Positions 47,675-59,670 of a DNA stretch of 64,000 bases are shown piece by piece. This DNA is from Sympetrum striolatum (taxonomy: Eukaryota; Arthropoda; Insecta; Odonata; Libellulidae). Made by a program: the position numbers and the translations under genes. Positions within the stretch are counted from its first letter, which is position 1. The number at the start of each line of letters is the position of its first letter. A model generated the notes under the pieces. That model ran no database searches. It was not told the origin of the DNA and saw nothing but the letters and a program-made list of their open reading frames with translations. The stretch is from the NCBI GenBank assembly GCA_947579665.1, contig OX388348.1:3844001-3908000 (forward strand), read 5' to 3'.

Positions 47675-50600
47675 CTGCAAGGAATAAAGCAATACAATGA
47701 CATAGATAATGTTTATAATGATTAAATTGTAGAGATATGCACTCAGTCACAATTTTCCACAAATAAAAAGAATAAGCTCATAAAATGAGATGAAACTATC
47801 AAACAGGCGATGCAAATATTTTACCTACCAACGTAACACGTGATAGATGAATCAGAGAGAGTGGCTGGATGTATAAGACGATCTTAGAGACGGTTATTAT
47901 TTACCTAAACTTAAAATATCGCCATGTTAAGCGACAGAAACCAAGAAACGGCATCACGTAAAAGAGATGTATTACGAAAAACCAGATGGACTTATCTCAG
48001 ATTAATAGAGCATGATATAAGGAAAACTAAAAGAATTGAGTAAAACCAGTTTTTCGCAACACTCCGTTCTCCGTAATTAACATTCATGAAAAAAGTCGTA
48101 CTTCAGGAAATCGCATCGCTAGATGAGTAAAAAGTGAAAAACATGAAATATTTGGGAGTAATTTTAAGGTATGATCTATATTCTCTAATTCCATTTCTAA
48201 TAGTTGGAAAGTGATTGCAAAACATTTCTTAGTTTAAATGTTTCATCCCGTCTTTACTTCAAGAGACATAATACAGGAAGTAGTTTTCCCGTTTTATCCT
48301 CGCTGACACGTAAGCCAGAATGTTATTAGTGGAGTAAAAGTAAGTCCACGTAAAATAGGAGAGGCAGGGCTTTTTGAGAAGACATGCGCAAACAATCTAC
48401 TGCCCCAAATCAAAATTGGTTACTGCGCAGGAAGCATCTCCCATCTCCTCCACCTTTTTCCCCTCTCGCGTGTCGTCATCCACCATTATTTCGTGAATTG
48501 GCGATACCTGTCGTTCAAAACTTCCTAAAATTCATAAATGGAAATGTTTATCATTATTTAAATACCTTTCGCGGTGGAATACACCACGAGGAAGTCGGCG
48601 CTGGATGGTACACTGAAAATTTTACCGGAAGAAGAATCAGTCGTGTCGTAAACTGTAGTACTCTCTTCCAGATTCTCTCCTCGACAAGCCTGAATAAACA
48701 ATTGAAAGTGTATCCTTATTCGAGCTATTACTTATTTCTCTAAAGCTCAAATGTTTTTTTTCTGTTTCTGATTATTCTCTTTGGCTTACCTGGAACAGAA
48801 AGATTTTCGGTTTTCCTTCCAGACCCTGTACTTTCTCAGCTTTAAACCTCTCCATGACCTCTTCATCCTTGTAAGGGTAATCGCTGGCGTAGAGACCTCC
48901 GTCTTCTTTGCCATGGGTCATGATAGCCACAACTAAGCAGTCGCAGTCCGTGTGATTCTCTCTAGCGACTGTAAAAGATATTCTTTTGCAATGTTGTCAT
49001 TTCGTAGAACTGTGGAAGGTTTACTTGCTTGAGAGAATTCATTTTAACATGAACAAGAAGTAAAACTAGCGAAATGACTGGGAATTTAACTCAGGTCCTC
49101 CTCTGATTTTTTCCATTTCCTTTACCGACATTAATATGTGTACGAATATTACCTTGAGATAGGATATCCCTAATCTTGTCCAGTTTCAAGTCATTGTAGA
49201 GGCGCGCATCGAAGCCAAGACGACCGAGCGTATTGGAAAGCGCAAGACCATCTTCCCTTGCGCCACTTCTTTGTGGAAAACCATTGATAAATATTTGGTG
49301 GTTGAATATGAGAGCAACGCCTCTCTTTGCATGATTCATTTTGTATCGGCTATACTTTGCCAATTCCTCTTCCGTGAAATGGGTTGCAGACCGCCCGTGG
49401 CCGGAAGAACTGTAACAAATATTACAAATGATTGTTAATAGAATGCGTTCGTTCAGCAGGGAATATATACCTGAGTCCATAATCTATAATGGAGGTCCCG
49501 AGAAGAATGTATTCAAATTGAACGTGATATATGCCTTTTCGTAGATTTATGCCAAAAAATTCCTAATTCAACTTCATTTCCTTCATTTGTGGTATCTGAT
49601 GCTACCCTTAATAAATTTGTCTCCCCATCTATTTTTCCCTTGCATTTTAACCTCAGTTATTTTCTTTACAAGTTCCAATTATCCAAATATTTGGCCACAT
49701 ATTTCTCTATATATATTTAATTACTTCAATTATATTTTAAATCACTTCAAAGCCCTCTCCACCCCAACTTCTTTTTAGAACCACATCTTTGCATCTTTCA
49801 TCCTCAGAAATATTACTATTCAAATTATAGAATATATCCACCTGCTCTAGTTTTCCACATCTGCCGTAGAAGAGCAGCCACAAATTTGATGCAAAAAATT
49901 AAGGATGTTAAATTAAATACGAGCAACTGCATTGTTGAGTACGTGAATTTAGAGTAAAAATTAGTTTCCAGTGACTCTTAAATGTCATGTATTTTATTCA
50001 CAGCTTCAGGCGTCGTTTTGTGGAAATCCATCACGTAGAAACGAAAAAGAGTTGTCCTTTTTCCACAGTATATATATTTATATATATATTGTGGAAATAT
50101 ATATTTTGTGTATATTTTGTGGAAAAGTACAACTCTTTTTCATTATTTCATGTGGTTTTACTTGTTTCCTACATTTACCAGTCTAAGTAACAATTAATTC
50201 TGGTTGATTTAATAGCTGAAAATAGTTTCACACGCACGCCATCATCACAATGGCAAGCATTTTTAACATCGCCCATTTTGGTAAAGGGAAAAGCTTGACT
50301 TCGACTATCTCTATTATTTAACCACTATGAATATCGAAACATAAATAAGCAAAATTATAATTGATATAACATTTTAAGCGGCATATCTCAATTTATAAGA
50401 TGATGAATTGCTTGATAAAAAGTCTATGGTGGCTCATTTGTGGCTATGGCTTAGCTTTGGGCCGATTGAAGAGGAGCAATCGTGATCCTGCGTATCGATT
50501 CCTATCTTGGTTTATCTAATCCACGATTTATCCACCGCTACTGATTCAGGTCGATTTTCAATTTTTCTCGATTTCAACATCGTGGTCCATAGACGACATC

Positions 50601-52013
50601 TTTCATTTCGCTGGGGCGGAAGGGCTAAGGAGCGTAATTAAACGAGTACCTATTACTCGCCTTAAAAGAAAAGGCAATTTGATAAAACAATAATAACATA
50701 CGTAATTAATGGATGAAGCGATATTGTTTACAAATAACATGAACCGTAAGTAGTGGAATATTCCCAAATATTGGTTCCAGAAATCTGTATTCGAGGAAGC
50801 TGCGTTTTCAATTTGTTGAATGCGAACTATCTCTGAGGTCTGGCTTTTACAACATCCTGGAATATGTGCCATGAGAAATATTTCATCGTTCAAAAGCATC
50901 GAAATTCAAATGCATCGAAATTCAAATGCATCAAACTAAAGTCCGGCTATCAAAATCAGTCAATTGCAATTGAATCTGATGAAGATATAAAAGCTCAGTA
51001 TGAGTAACTTTTTAATGATCACTATATATAAAGAAGTTGACTTAGGGCATATTTCTATAAATATTTGACGTGATGATACTTTCTGGGAAACATTGAGTTA
51101 TTTTTCTAATCTGAAATTCTTTGTTTGGATTCGCTTACTATTGTTTCTTGGAATTAACTCAAAATTGTTGTGTTTTACATTTGCATCTACAATCTAATAT
51201 CTTCGTATTTACTCTACAAGCCACCTTTCGGTGTGTGGTTAGGAATGCAGCATCCCCATGACTCTACTTCTCTTATATATTACTTTCGCGTTTCGTTAAA
51301 ACGAATTCTTGGTACGACTCGTTTCAGCATATGTCTCCAAAATCTTCTTCGCAGTGTACGAACTGTAACAGGGAGGACGTATAATATCGGATACAACCTC
51401 TGGGAACGTACTTTCCCCGAAATCATTAATTAAACTCTTTTCTTAAACGAAGAAACACTAAGTAGCTTCCACAGAACATTTATTTCGACCTGTTTGATCG
51501 ACAGATTGGCATGGCTCCTGCCGAGATTCTTACATATCAGTTTGCGCCTTATCTGAAAGGAGTGCCCATGTTTTGGACACAAGTGGCTATATTCCCATTA
51601 TCTCCAAGTATCCTAGATGTTTATAAATCCTCTATGATTAGCTTATGTTTTTTACAATTATCAGGAGAGTTTTTTTAACAGTTCCGTTCAGCCATAACTT
51701 TTTTATTAGATTCTTCCTTACGTTATTGGCGGCTCACACTCACCCTCGTGGTGCAGCAGGTCTTGCGTCGGTGACGTCCTGCGCACCGTTGTCATGAGTT
51801 AAATCTTCCGACATCGCTTCATCTGAGGCATCAATAGGTGAGCTAAGATAAAAATGTAATCAATTATAATTTATACCCAGCGTATTTATAAGTTTAAAAA
51901 AGAATCAAATTCAACTGACCCTTGATTGCTTGCGGCGTTTTCTCTAGCTTCTGAATCAGGTTCATTTGTTCCTGCAATTCTTCCGTCCATTCTTTCGTTT
52001 ATTTCATCCATCG
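47433..52013 (-). CDS. Drice/Dcp-1: Effector caspase (Drice/Dcp-1/caspase-1 type), six exons, complete
   Basis: Coding exons on the minus strand are 52011-51920, 51842-51744, 49409-49153, 48968-48790, 48689-48566 and 47674-47433. All have AG acceptors and GT donors, all phases agree, and they sum to 993 nt, giving 330 aa. The short prodomain (no CARD or DED) marks an executioner caspase. The large subunit carries RGVALIFNH and the catalytic His168 (IMTHGKEDGG). The active-site Cys211 sits in QACRG. The interdomain linker has a candidate cleavage site at DTTD|SSS. The small subunit has ADFLVVYSTAKG then HYSWRN, forming the substrate pocket. Role by family: a cytosolic Asp-specific cysteine protease that carries out apoptosis after activation by an initiator caspase. 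Length and catalytic positions are close to fly Drice. Which paralogue (Drice or Dcp-1) it is cannot be decided here. No break was seen. Confidence 0.93.
48566..48689 (-). CDS. Drice/Dcp-1: Caspase exon 5 (active-site cysteine)
   Basis: The acceptor is GTTTATTCAG, the donor GAAAG|GTATTT. It starts with ACRGE, completing the QACRG pentapeptide with catalytic Cys211. The stretch YDTTDSSSGK is the probable large/small subunit cleavage linker. It ends with ADFLVVYSTAK. An overlapping plus-strand open frame across this region is a shadow. Confidence 0.94.
48790..48968 (-). CDS. Drice/Dcp-1: Caspase exon 4 (catalytic histidine)
   Basis: The acceptor is ATCTTTTACAG, the donor TTCCAG|GTAAGC. It carries DCDCLVVAIMTHGKEDGG with catalytic His168 of the assembled protein, then LYASDYPYKDEEVMERF and GKPKIFLFQ, which leads directly into the active-site cysteine motif of the next exon. 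Confidence 0.94.
49153..49409 (-). CDS. Drice/Dcp-1: Caspase exon 3 (start of large subunit)
   Basis: The acceptor is TTTGTTACAG, the donor CTCAAG|GTAATA. It holds the start of the p20 domain: YKMNHAKRGVALIFNH, then a conserved Arg (RSGAREDGLALSNTL) and LGFDARLYNDL. These are standard caspase signatures around the first beta strand and the S1-pocket Arg. Confidence 0.92.
50043..50141. repeat. Inverted repeat with 24-bp arms in caspase intron 2
   Basis: GAAAAAGAGTTGTCCTTTTT at the left and the near-exact inverse at the right (50118-50141), with an inner (AT)n hairpin closed by CCACA/TGTGG. MITE-like; no flanking duplication recognised. Confidence 0.7.
51744..51842 (-). CDS. Drice/Dcp-1: Caspase exon 2 (prodomain)
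   Basis: The acceptor is TTTTTATCTTAG, the donor CGAGG|GTGAGT. It reads SPIDASDEAMSEDLTHDNG and continues to VTDARPAAPR. Several Asp residues in the stretch before the protease domain are candidate prodomain cleavage sites (for example VTD|A). The incoming single base and outgoing two bases fit both neighbours. Confidence 0.83.
51920..52013 (-). CDS. Drice/Dcp-1: Caspase exon 1 (start codon, prodomain)
   Basis: The acceptor GGTGCAG precedes 52013, so at least one 5' UTR exon lies upstream. The ATG at 52011 is the only reasonable start: it opens MDEINERMDGRIAG two bases into the exon. The donor is AAGG|GTCAGT, less canonical than the others. It ends two bases into a codon, matching the next exon. 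The prodomain is hydrophilic, rich in Glu and Asn. Confidence 0.82.
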
Positions 52014-54635
52014 CTGCACCACATAAAATAGAATATATAAAACCATACAGAGTTTTAGCCATTCGGTTGAATATTTCAGCTAAAAATGTTATATTTTATA
52101 TTACACTGAGTTCATTACACTCCATCCTTTTTTCTTGTAGCAATTGATCGTAACCTCCCGTAGATATCGATTAAGCAATCAGATTTAAAGCCGTCACTTC
52201 CATTCTTTATCTCTAATAGTCCTATCTTAAAAGTAAATCTTAGCATTTATTTGCCGTGCTTCTTTTGGCATTGCCATTGCTTTAAAATGTCTGTGAAGTG
52301 GATTTAGGTTGGGAACTAAGTTAAGCATAACTTGAACGATTCTGTTGTGGATAGTGAGGAATTACATAAGCTACTTCTGTGTTATTATTCTAACGCATTG
52401 TATACAGAAAAAACTCTTACAAAACATCCTATTGAATACATACAGAAACTATTTGTTAACTTTTTCCTTCAAATTTTGCCACCTCGTCGACATCTAACAC
52501 CATTATATGGGTATGAGTATATCATGAACACAATAATGGAATAAAGTTTACTTCCGTAGAGAGATATCATATCTCTTCGCTGATTTAATAAGGTCTTTGT
52601 TCATGAATTTTCATACATGTATAATAAGGGTCATCTAATTCTGGATTTTCCGAATACAAAAACACTCATTCCGAACGACATTCTCATCGTTTTTTATCTG
52701 TTTTTCAACGACTACTCTAGGTGTGTCCAGCGGAAACTGCTTTTTATTACCATATGTTTTACGATAAGCTATCCACCATCTGGTCGTTATTCTTACTGCA
52801 AAGTTGATTTTGAAGTGCTTTGATGCAATTGAATGCATATATACACACACACGCCCATCCACCGTACATTTAATATGCATTCGAAAATAAGACCGTAGGT
52901 GATTATATACCTCAAATGTGAACCATATTTCGATGAAACATTGCGTTGTTTGAAAGAACCATACGTCACCATAGCTCGAAGCTCTTGTTGATTCACAAAT
53001 CTACTTTGAAACAAGATGTTCCGAAATTGAAAGAACCGGAATAATTGTAATTGTGCCAATGTTGCGACAACCCTCTGGTTAAATTTCAATCGCTGCATTT
53101 TCCTCCCCTTCTCTTGCAACTCTCAGCGTACTTGAGAAGTGACTTAGGAATCTTATTTTCAAGCAAACCCAACTCCGGAATAAAGCGATTGAAAATCTTA
53201 ATATCTACAGAATACGTCTCTAATTAGTTAGCCATAGTTTTCACTCTGTAGTGTCATTTAATGAAATGCGCGTTCAGATTGAAATTGCCTTTGTTGACCA
53301 CAATGATTTAGATATTTAATCATTATAGATTGTAAATTATTATCTTTTGATTGCACTGTTATCGTAAGATGGGTTCCCACCTTGATAAGGTAGATAAATC
53401 AAAAGCTCTAAATTTTTATAACAATGACATATTTAACAGATTAGAGTCACAGATGTCAATCGAATTTCCGCGAGCGCACCCAAGATCTTATTTTTAGAGA
53501 GAGGAAAATTCGATGGGGATATCGACTCTGTTTACTATTCATAAAGTTCATTATGATTTCAATGAGCAACTATCATCACACAAGCATGAAAGACCCGTGA
53601 GAACTCCTGGCGTCTTGGGGAGTTTGAACAAAAGCTCTGGAGTTACAAAAACGTAGGAATTGAAAGTAGGATGTTTAGTTCCTTAGGTTCAATGGCATTC
53701 CAATATAATGAGGGTCGGATAATCAGAAATTACGCCTGTCTTACCTTTTTTAAAAATATCCGTTGAAAGGGAATGCTTCGTACTCCGCTCCGCTACGGCG
53801 ACTACGTGACCGTCTATCGCAGAAGAAATCCAACTCTTCATCCGTAATCTCCGTCGCCTATAGCAACCTCAGATAAAAGGTTTGGATGAGCAAAAGTCAA
53901 AGCATGTTATCTGTTGCCAAAATAGGGAAACCTCTACCTGAGCTGATTGAAATGAATCAGAAGGAATCGAATGACAGACCACCGAGGGGCTGGAGATTTA
54001 GGATTTATTTCAAGAGAACGCTGGATATTCACGTAAGCATGCGATAATGGAATACCCCGAACTTAATATGTCATGCACAAGCATTTGTCTCGCGGAATAG
54101 CGGAAATAAATTGCGTTTTTGCAAAAATTTCAAAAAACCATGGGAAATATTACCATATTTTTACCATGCTTCTTTTGGTATTGCTCTGAAGGATTACCAT
54201 AACCCATTCTGTATGGAAATATTTCACAAAATATTATGCTAAATAGAAGATCCAGCCCTTGAAGGGGACAACTTGAAATTTATTCAAAATTAAAATTCTT
54301 GTGAACTCATACAATAACTACTTTACTGCATTTTTGCCGAAATATACTTATATGTTGAATATAATAAAGTGTAATGAGAATTACAAAATGTATCATGGAG
54401 AAAGAAAGAATTCCAAAATTAATGCAATGAAATTTAAGTTATAAAAATGTTTGAACCATATATCTATCTTTTATATGTAGACGTTCCTCATATTAATTAT
54501 CTAATTTTTTTACTTGAACCAAGTCTTAATATGCATCTGCTAGCTAAGCCACGACTTCCTATCATTTCTAAAAGTGCAAGAAAAAAAATAATGAAAAACT
54601 GCCCCTATGTATTTTAAATAGGAGATATATTCACC
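52014..54635. other. 5' flank of the caspase coding exons
   Basis: A 5' UTR exon must lie here because exon 1 has an acceptor. A GC-richer patch at 53770-53890 is a possible promoter region, but no TATA/initiator pair or donor could be assigned. Confidence 0.4.
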
Positions 54636-54639
54636 CCAC

Positions 54640-54830
54640 GGCATCGAACCCGGTTTTCCTGGTGATCCTTACTATGCAGCACAACAGAAGATCACCATTT
54701 CTAACTAAGTGTGAAAATCAAGCAGAAATATCGGCTGCAACTACCTAAAACAATGTCCTGCTTTTCACATATATTCCTTATGTGAGTAATTTTAATCTGC
54801 TCTGGCATCGAACCCAGGAACAATAAGGTC
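54640..54830 (-). mobile_element. Possible SINE remnants with two antisense B boxes
   Basis: On the minus strand GGTTCGATGCC occurs twice (54650-54640 and 54814-54804), each preceded by a run of C or CTGG that could pair. Sequence after the second box (GAGCAGATTAAAATTACTCAC) looks like a SINE body. No full cloverleaf was found. Confidence 0.35.
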
Positions 54831-54937
54831 TTATTTAATTTTTTTTCTTAAACCCAGCCTTAATAGAGAGCCCAAAATATAAACGCCCTGAACCAAAATA
54901 CTTTCAAGATATACATTTCTTTTTGACATATTATCAA

Positions 54938-55064
54938 TTTTTACTTTCTCCATATACGAAGTATAGAGAAAGTATTGTTTTCATGAAAAAAATCGACTCC
55001 GAGATTTCAACGGAAATACATGTTTTGGGGTCCCTAGAACACGTTTTGACCATTTTCGGAATGA

Positions 55065-55099
<35 letters not shown>

Positions 55100-55642
55100 C
55101 AGTGGGCGCTCTAACGTGAAAACTATTAGTCGTATCAATACCAAAATTCATATATAGTACTGTGGTGTGTGCTGTCAGAGTTGATTAGTTTTTCAAGTAA
55201 ATCGGTCAACCGGAAGTCGAGCTTCATTCATCCAAGCTCCTTTCCGGTTTTCAAAATATCTCCATAAATATGATATATAGGTATATTGTATACCATATAA
55301 AAGTTTTAGATAATCTATGTTACTATAACTTTTGTATGAAACATATTTTTGTATGACTGATTGTGTAGGAGTTATTTGTGAAATACTGATAAACCGGAAG
55401 TTGCTGATTATGTACGTTGTGGGCACTCTGGGCGCTGGGGCGAAAGGCCACTTCATCGTTTTTCATCGAACATGTCCCGAAAAACATTATTTATAATGTT
55501 TGTGACGTAAAAGGTAATATGATATAAATTAATCACTCATCTTCAAAGTTTAGATGGAATATAGAGTTCGAAATTACTGTCGTAGATAAATATTTACATC
55601 TTATGTATGGAGAAAGTCATGTGCTGGCCACATCAGATTTTT
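54938..55642 (+). mobile_element. Helentron-like non-autonomous element, copy B (one internal unit)
   Basis: The same family as 26101-27168, direct orientation, with a single internal unit of about 330 bp. Subterminal inverted repeats are at 54943-54954 and 55606-55617; the terminal stem-loop ATGTG/CACAT is at 55619-55633; a (GT)n run is at 55068-55098. Both copies have T runs at the ends, consistent with insertion between T residues. It lies 1.1 kb from a Helitron-type helicase relic. Confidence 0.65.
55068..55098 (+). repeat. (GT)n microsatellite in copy B
   Basis: A pure GT run of 31 bases at the same internal position as the AC run of copy A. Confidence 0.95.
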
Positions 55643-56243
55643 TATAAATATATTCAAGTAATTAACTTTAGGTCATACAGATTTCCTATATTATGATTGT
55701 AAAAATTACCTTGAATTTCAATGCATGTTACAGAAATTATCTTAAATTCTCATAAGGATAATAAGAAGTCATTGTACTTAAAAATATATATTTTTATTTA
55801 AATTCTTATTCAAACATAAGTAATTATTCAAAATAATAATTTGCAATCAATAATATTTACAGACATAAAGAAATTGATTATTTAAGTTGATATTTCATAT
55901 TGCAAACATTCACATTTTATTAATGTGGCAATATTATAATATAGCACAAAGTGGTATTTATTATATTTTCAAACAAAGATTTTAATAATTTGTTACTTCT
56001 TTGGTTGATCCTTTTATTCTCATTAGCGATAAGTGGACTACATTTGTCTGGATCCTCACTTATGACCTGTCTGGCATGGGTGACCCTTCCAGGAGCTTTG
56101 CTCCCGCTAGCATAGTTGAGTAGATCATAGGAACACGCAAGGTCTTCCACCATGGCAAGATCGTAGTCCAAGGAAGAGAACTAAATCTAATAATGAACAA
56201 AACATAATATGGTAAAAGTATTGAAATTTTTTTATTTTCCGAG
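55643..56243. other. AT-rich spacer
   Basis: Between Helentron-like copy B and SINE copy 3. No motif; the open frame at 55920-56171 looks non-coding. Confidence 0.5.
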
Positions 56244-56376
56244 GCTCTCGGATAGTCATGTGGACAGCGCGTTTGCCTTTGGTGAAAGCGGTCCCGGGTT
56301 CGAATCCCGGTGGGAGCCATTATGCGAAATGACCTAAGCTGTCGAAGCACCTTTAACAATACTACTACTACTACTA
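56244..56376 (+). mobile_element. tRNA-derived SINE, copy 3
   Basis: The head at 56244-56318 is nearly identical to copy 2 with intact B box GGTTCGAATCC, then the same body (GCGAAATGACCT, GCTGTCGAAGCACC) and a longer (ACT)n tail ending at 56376. The target duplication is not clear; only TATTTT is shared by both flanks. Confidence 0.88.
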
Positions 56377-56546
56377 TTTTTACTTTCTTCTTGAAAGTTT
56401 GCATATACCTTAATATTAATAAAAATAATCACAACTTGATTAAAAAGTATTTTTACTTTCTTCTTGAAAACTTCATTATATGCATTAATACTAATAAAAA
56501 TAATAATATAAAACTAAACATATTTTACTTTCTTCTTGAAAGTTAA
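56377..56546 (+). repeat. Three tandem ~73-bp units with ACTTTC/GAAAGT hairpins
   Basis: TTTTACTTTCTTCTTGAAA recurs starting near 56377, 56451 and 56522. Each unit contains a 6-bp stem ACTTTC-TTCTT-GAAAGT (the middle copy imperfect) followed by AT-rich sequence with AATAAAAATAAT. It lies between the SINE and the helicase relic. Confidence 0.7.
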
Positions 56547-56702
56547 AAAATTATAAAAAGAAATAAATAACTTGAATGCACTTAAATTTGTTAATACTTA
56601 TATAGAAAAATATAATAAATATCTACAGAAGTTGTTTATGTACAATACTTACAGTATGGCCTATATTTTCACATGATACTCTGCTTATGTGAAGCAGTAC
56701 TC

Positions 56703-58863
56703 TTATTGTAGAATTACTCTTCCTAAAGCTAAATAGAGTTGACCATGTGCAAAAACATCATCCCTCAAATCTAAGCCTACTATGTCCAAAGTTTGTCCCT
56801 GCAATTTGTTTATTGTCATAGCATATGTCAATTTGATGGGAAATTGTCTACGAAGAATGGTTACACCAGCTCTTCCAGCTTGAAATTTAAAGCATATTCT
56901 TGGAATGAAAACTGTCTTTGATACATCCTGACCAGGTACATACATTTCTAAGAATCTTTTCGAAATGCTTTTCTCAGTCAATTTTGTCCCATTTAATAAA
57001 CCGTCATCAAAAGAAATATTTCTAATTAAAAGACAAACTGCTCCTACTTTCAAAACTATCTTATGATCTGGAACTCCAGGCTCAGTTATTGAATTAATAA
57101 AATTATCACTGAGAAATTCCCTATCATGATTTTCAGCTACAGTTTCTAATGTATCAGCACTGTACTGAGCTATTAATTCCCCATCCAATTTGGTAAGAAT
57201 GGTTAAGTTTATCTCATCTATGCAACTGTTCGTACCTGTTCGTACGCCAATATAACTCTTACAACACATTTCAGGATTATTTAATATTTCGTTTGGATAA
57301 ACAAATAGAATAAGATCATCTAAGCTGTCAGTAGCCTTAATATGGGAAAGTGGAATTACTTGTAGGTTGTCTATAATTATCCGGTCAATTTTGTCTTCCC
57401 CAACTTCAAGAAAGAATTCAGTATAATTTAGAGTATGTATCATATCCCCTTGAACGAATTTGCTATTTCAAACAAAATATTTTTACATTAGACCACTAAC
57501 TTTAAAATGTAATGCTGTACTTTATTGCATCCAGCAATGGCCCACATTTTACAACAGGAGCAATTTGTCTGAAATCTCTAGCAAGCAAAATTAATTTTCC
57601 ACCAAATAAAAGTTCATTTTGACATAAATTCCTTAATGTTCTCTGAAATGCCTCAAGGGTTTGTTTCTGAGCCGCAGAAGCATCATCCCAAATAATTAAG
57701 CCAGCCCTCCTAATTGATTCTGCTCTTTCACTATTTGCTTTTATGTCGCAATAAGTTTCTGGACTGGAAGAATCTAGGGGCAGCCTAAACATTGAAAGAG
57801 CAGTTACACCTCCTTTATAATTAAGCGCTGCTATTCCTGTAGAAGCTGTACAGAGTACAATACATTCCTCTCTTCTCAAACTCCCTATAATTACATTTAG
57901 AAGTAGTGTTTTTCCAGTACCACTCAAACCATCAATAAATAAAAAGTCATTGTCAATTTTCTGAGCTTCAATTACCCCCCATACATAATCGTAAATCTAT
58001 TTTTGATTCTGATTTAACATCGGTAGCCAATGTTTTAAATATACTTCTAATGCATCAGCAGGCCATCTAATCAATTCCCTACCTGCCTCTGAGGTATCAT
58101 CAATAACTGAAGGAAGGCCCATTTCCTCTAGAGTTCTACCATGACTTCTAAGCCTATTTCTTACATCTAGCAAGGCAGAATTGTAAGCCCTGTCTAATTT
58201 CGCTGCATCCCTATCTAAGAAATCCTCTGACAGTTGATTTTTAAATTCTTCCCAAAGATCATCAAAGATTCATCTCAGATGACTAAACATACAAGCAATT
58301 GCCTTAGTCCACTACCAGTTTTATAGATATTTGCTTCCTCTTGTCGTTTTCCAAGAGACCAAGTGCTTTTGCAGCTTCCTGAAAAGTACTGTAACAATTT
58401 TAATCCACTTTTCTAAGTTCCTCATAGCTATGTGCGGGAAATTTCAAAAACAGCATTCTAAGATGATAAACCTCACCTAAGGTAGGTAGCAGCCACTGTA
58501 GCCTTGCAACATATTCCCTCCTAACTCTTTTAGTTATCCATTGACAACCTGAAGGATGTGACGCTATTGGGACTTTGGAATTTTCCCTTGGCTTGCTATC
58601 AATGTTATACTGTTCATAAAAATCAAGGTGAGTTAATTTTGAAATTCTGCTAACCTCAGACTTTGAAAATAAAGTATTGATGTAGAAAAAGTAGTTTTGA
58701 GAGCTTGAGCCTCTCTGCCTGGCTCAAATATGATAGTCTCCTTATTCTGCAAGTGAACTGGCAGCATTAAAACGGTAGGATACGAATGAGATACATCAAA
58801 TTCTAGTATTCGCCAAAATGCCTCTGAATTGAATGTATACAAAGTGTATGTAGATGCATACAC
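56703..58863 (-). pseudogene. Helitron RepHel relic (PIF1-like helicase)
   Basis: Minus-strand segments read in order: SEAFWRILEFDVSHSYP and VHLQNKE (58860-58730), a degenerate middle with stops and frame changes, LSGTGKTLLLNVI (Walker A, about 57925), GLIIWDDASAAQKQTLEAF (Walker B), FGGKLILLARDFRQIAPVV, and after a frame break at 57443-57502, LTYAMTINKLQGQTLDIVG and VFAHGQLYLALGRV (motifs V-VI). The order and the WRI linker are typical of Helitron proteins, which combine a HUH Rep nuclease with a PIF1 helicase for rolling-circle transposition. The Rep domain is absent. Many stops show it is dead. Only 56703-57443 (246 codons) and 57502-57927 (141 codons) remain open. Confidence 0.82.
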
Positions 58864-58875
58864 TTTGTATACATT
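58832..58875. repeat. Perfect 19-bp inverted repeat with 6-nt loop
   Basis: AATGTATACAAAGTGTATG, loop TAGATG, then the exact inverse. It marks the upstream end of the recognisable Helitron protein relic. Confidence 0.95.
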
Positions 58876-59670
58876 TATCTATATCTATTATATGTTAAAC
58901 TATTTGCTTGCATTATGCAAGCAGCATTTTACTAGAGATTGAAAAAGGAGATGAACACTTTTCTTAAATTGACAATCTAAATTTTGGTTGGGCCTCAGCA
59001 ATTTAACACTAGTGAGGCTACAAAATGCAATGGGTATTCAGTTTGTTTGAAAGAAGCAGGTAATAGTTTTCAATTCATATAATTCCTAAATCACTTTAGT
59101 TTGCTTGTCAAGTTTTCAGAACTTAATAAGTGATTTCAATTTGAGTTTTGAAGCAAATGATACCATAACGTCAACTCTTTTTTCAAAATCAAATGAAGAC
59201 TCAGTGTTTGATTAAATAACTTTAGTATGAATATGATTTTCATTGATGGACTTTAGTCTCTATCAACCATATGAACTATTCAACTAATGAACTATCATCA
59301 GTTGTCACACAAATTTCACCCAAATAAAAAAATATTTATATACTCAAACAACAGCATAATAGTTTAAGGAATTTATATTTAACAACAATGACTGATACGA
59401 TGTTGAAAAGGCATTCCAAATAATTTACATAAAATTGACCAGAAAGATTTTGGTATATACTAAAATATATAAACAAAGTTTATCAAATTTCATTACAAAA
59501 ACCGACTTGTTGCAAGTGGAAGTTGACCCTTTATTGTATATAAAAATGTTTGAATGAATTTTGGTTGACACAGTCCCACATTACTATATTATAGCTTCAC
59601 CTGAGAGTAGAAGAGCTTAGCAGCATTTAAGGGCTAGATGAAAATAAAAGGTAGATAGCTGATAGATTAA
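58876..59670. other. AT-rich spacer
   Basis: Between the Helitron relic and the LINE relic. No Rep nuclease motif (HUH) found here on the minus strand, and no other feature. Confidence 0.5.

Noticed and set aside
48384..48743. A 119-codon plus-strand frame
   Set aside because: Antisense to caspase exon 5, whose splice sites, phase and QACRG motif are unambiguous.
54640..54830. A tRNA gene pair on the minus strand
   Set aside because: Only B boxes are recognisable; no acceptor or anticodon stems could be paired, so it is kept only as a possible SINE remnant.
56310..56546. A 78-codon frame with repeated FYFLLE motifs
   Set aside because: A translation of the three ~73-bp tandem units and the SINE tail; repetition comes from the DNA repeat.
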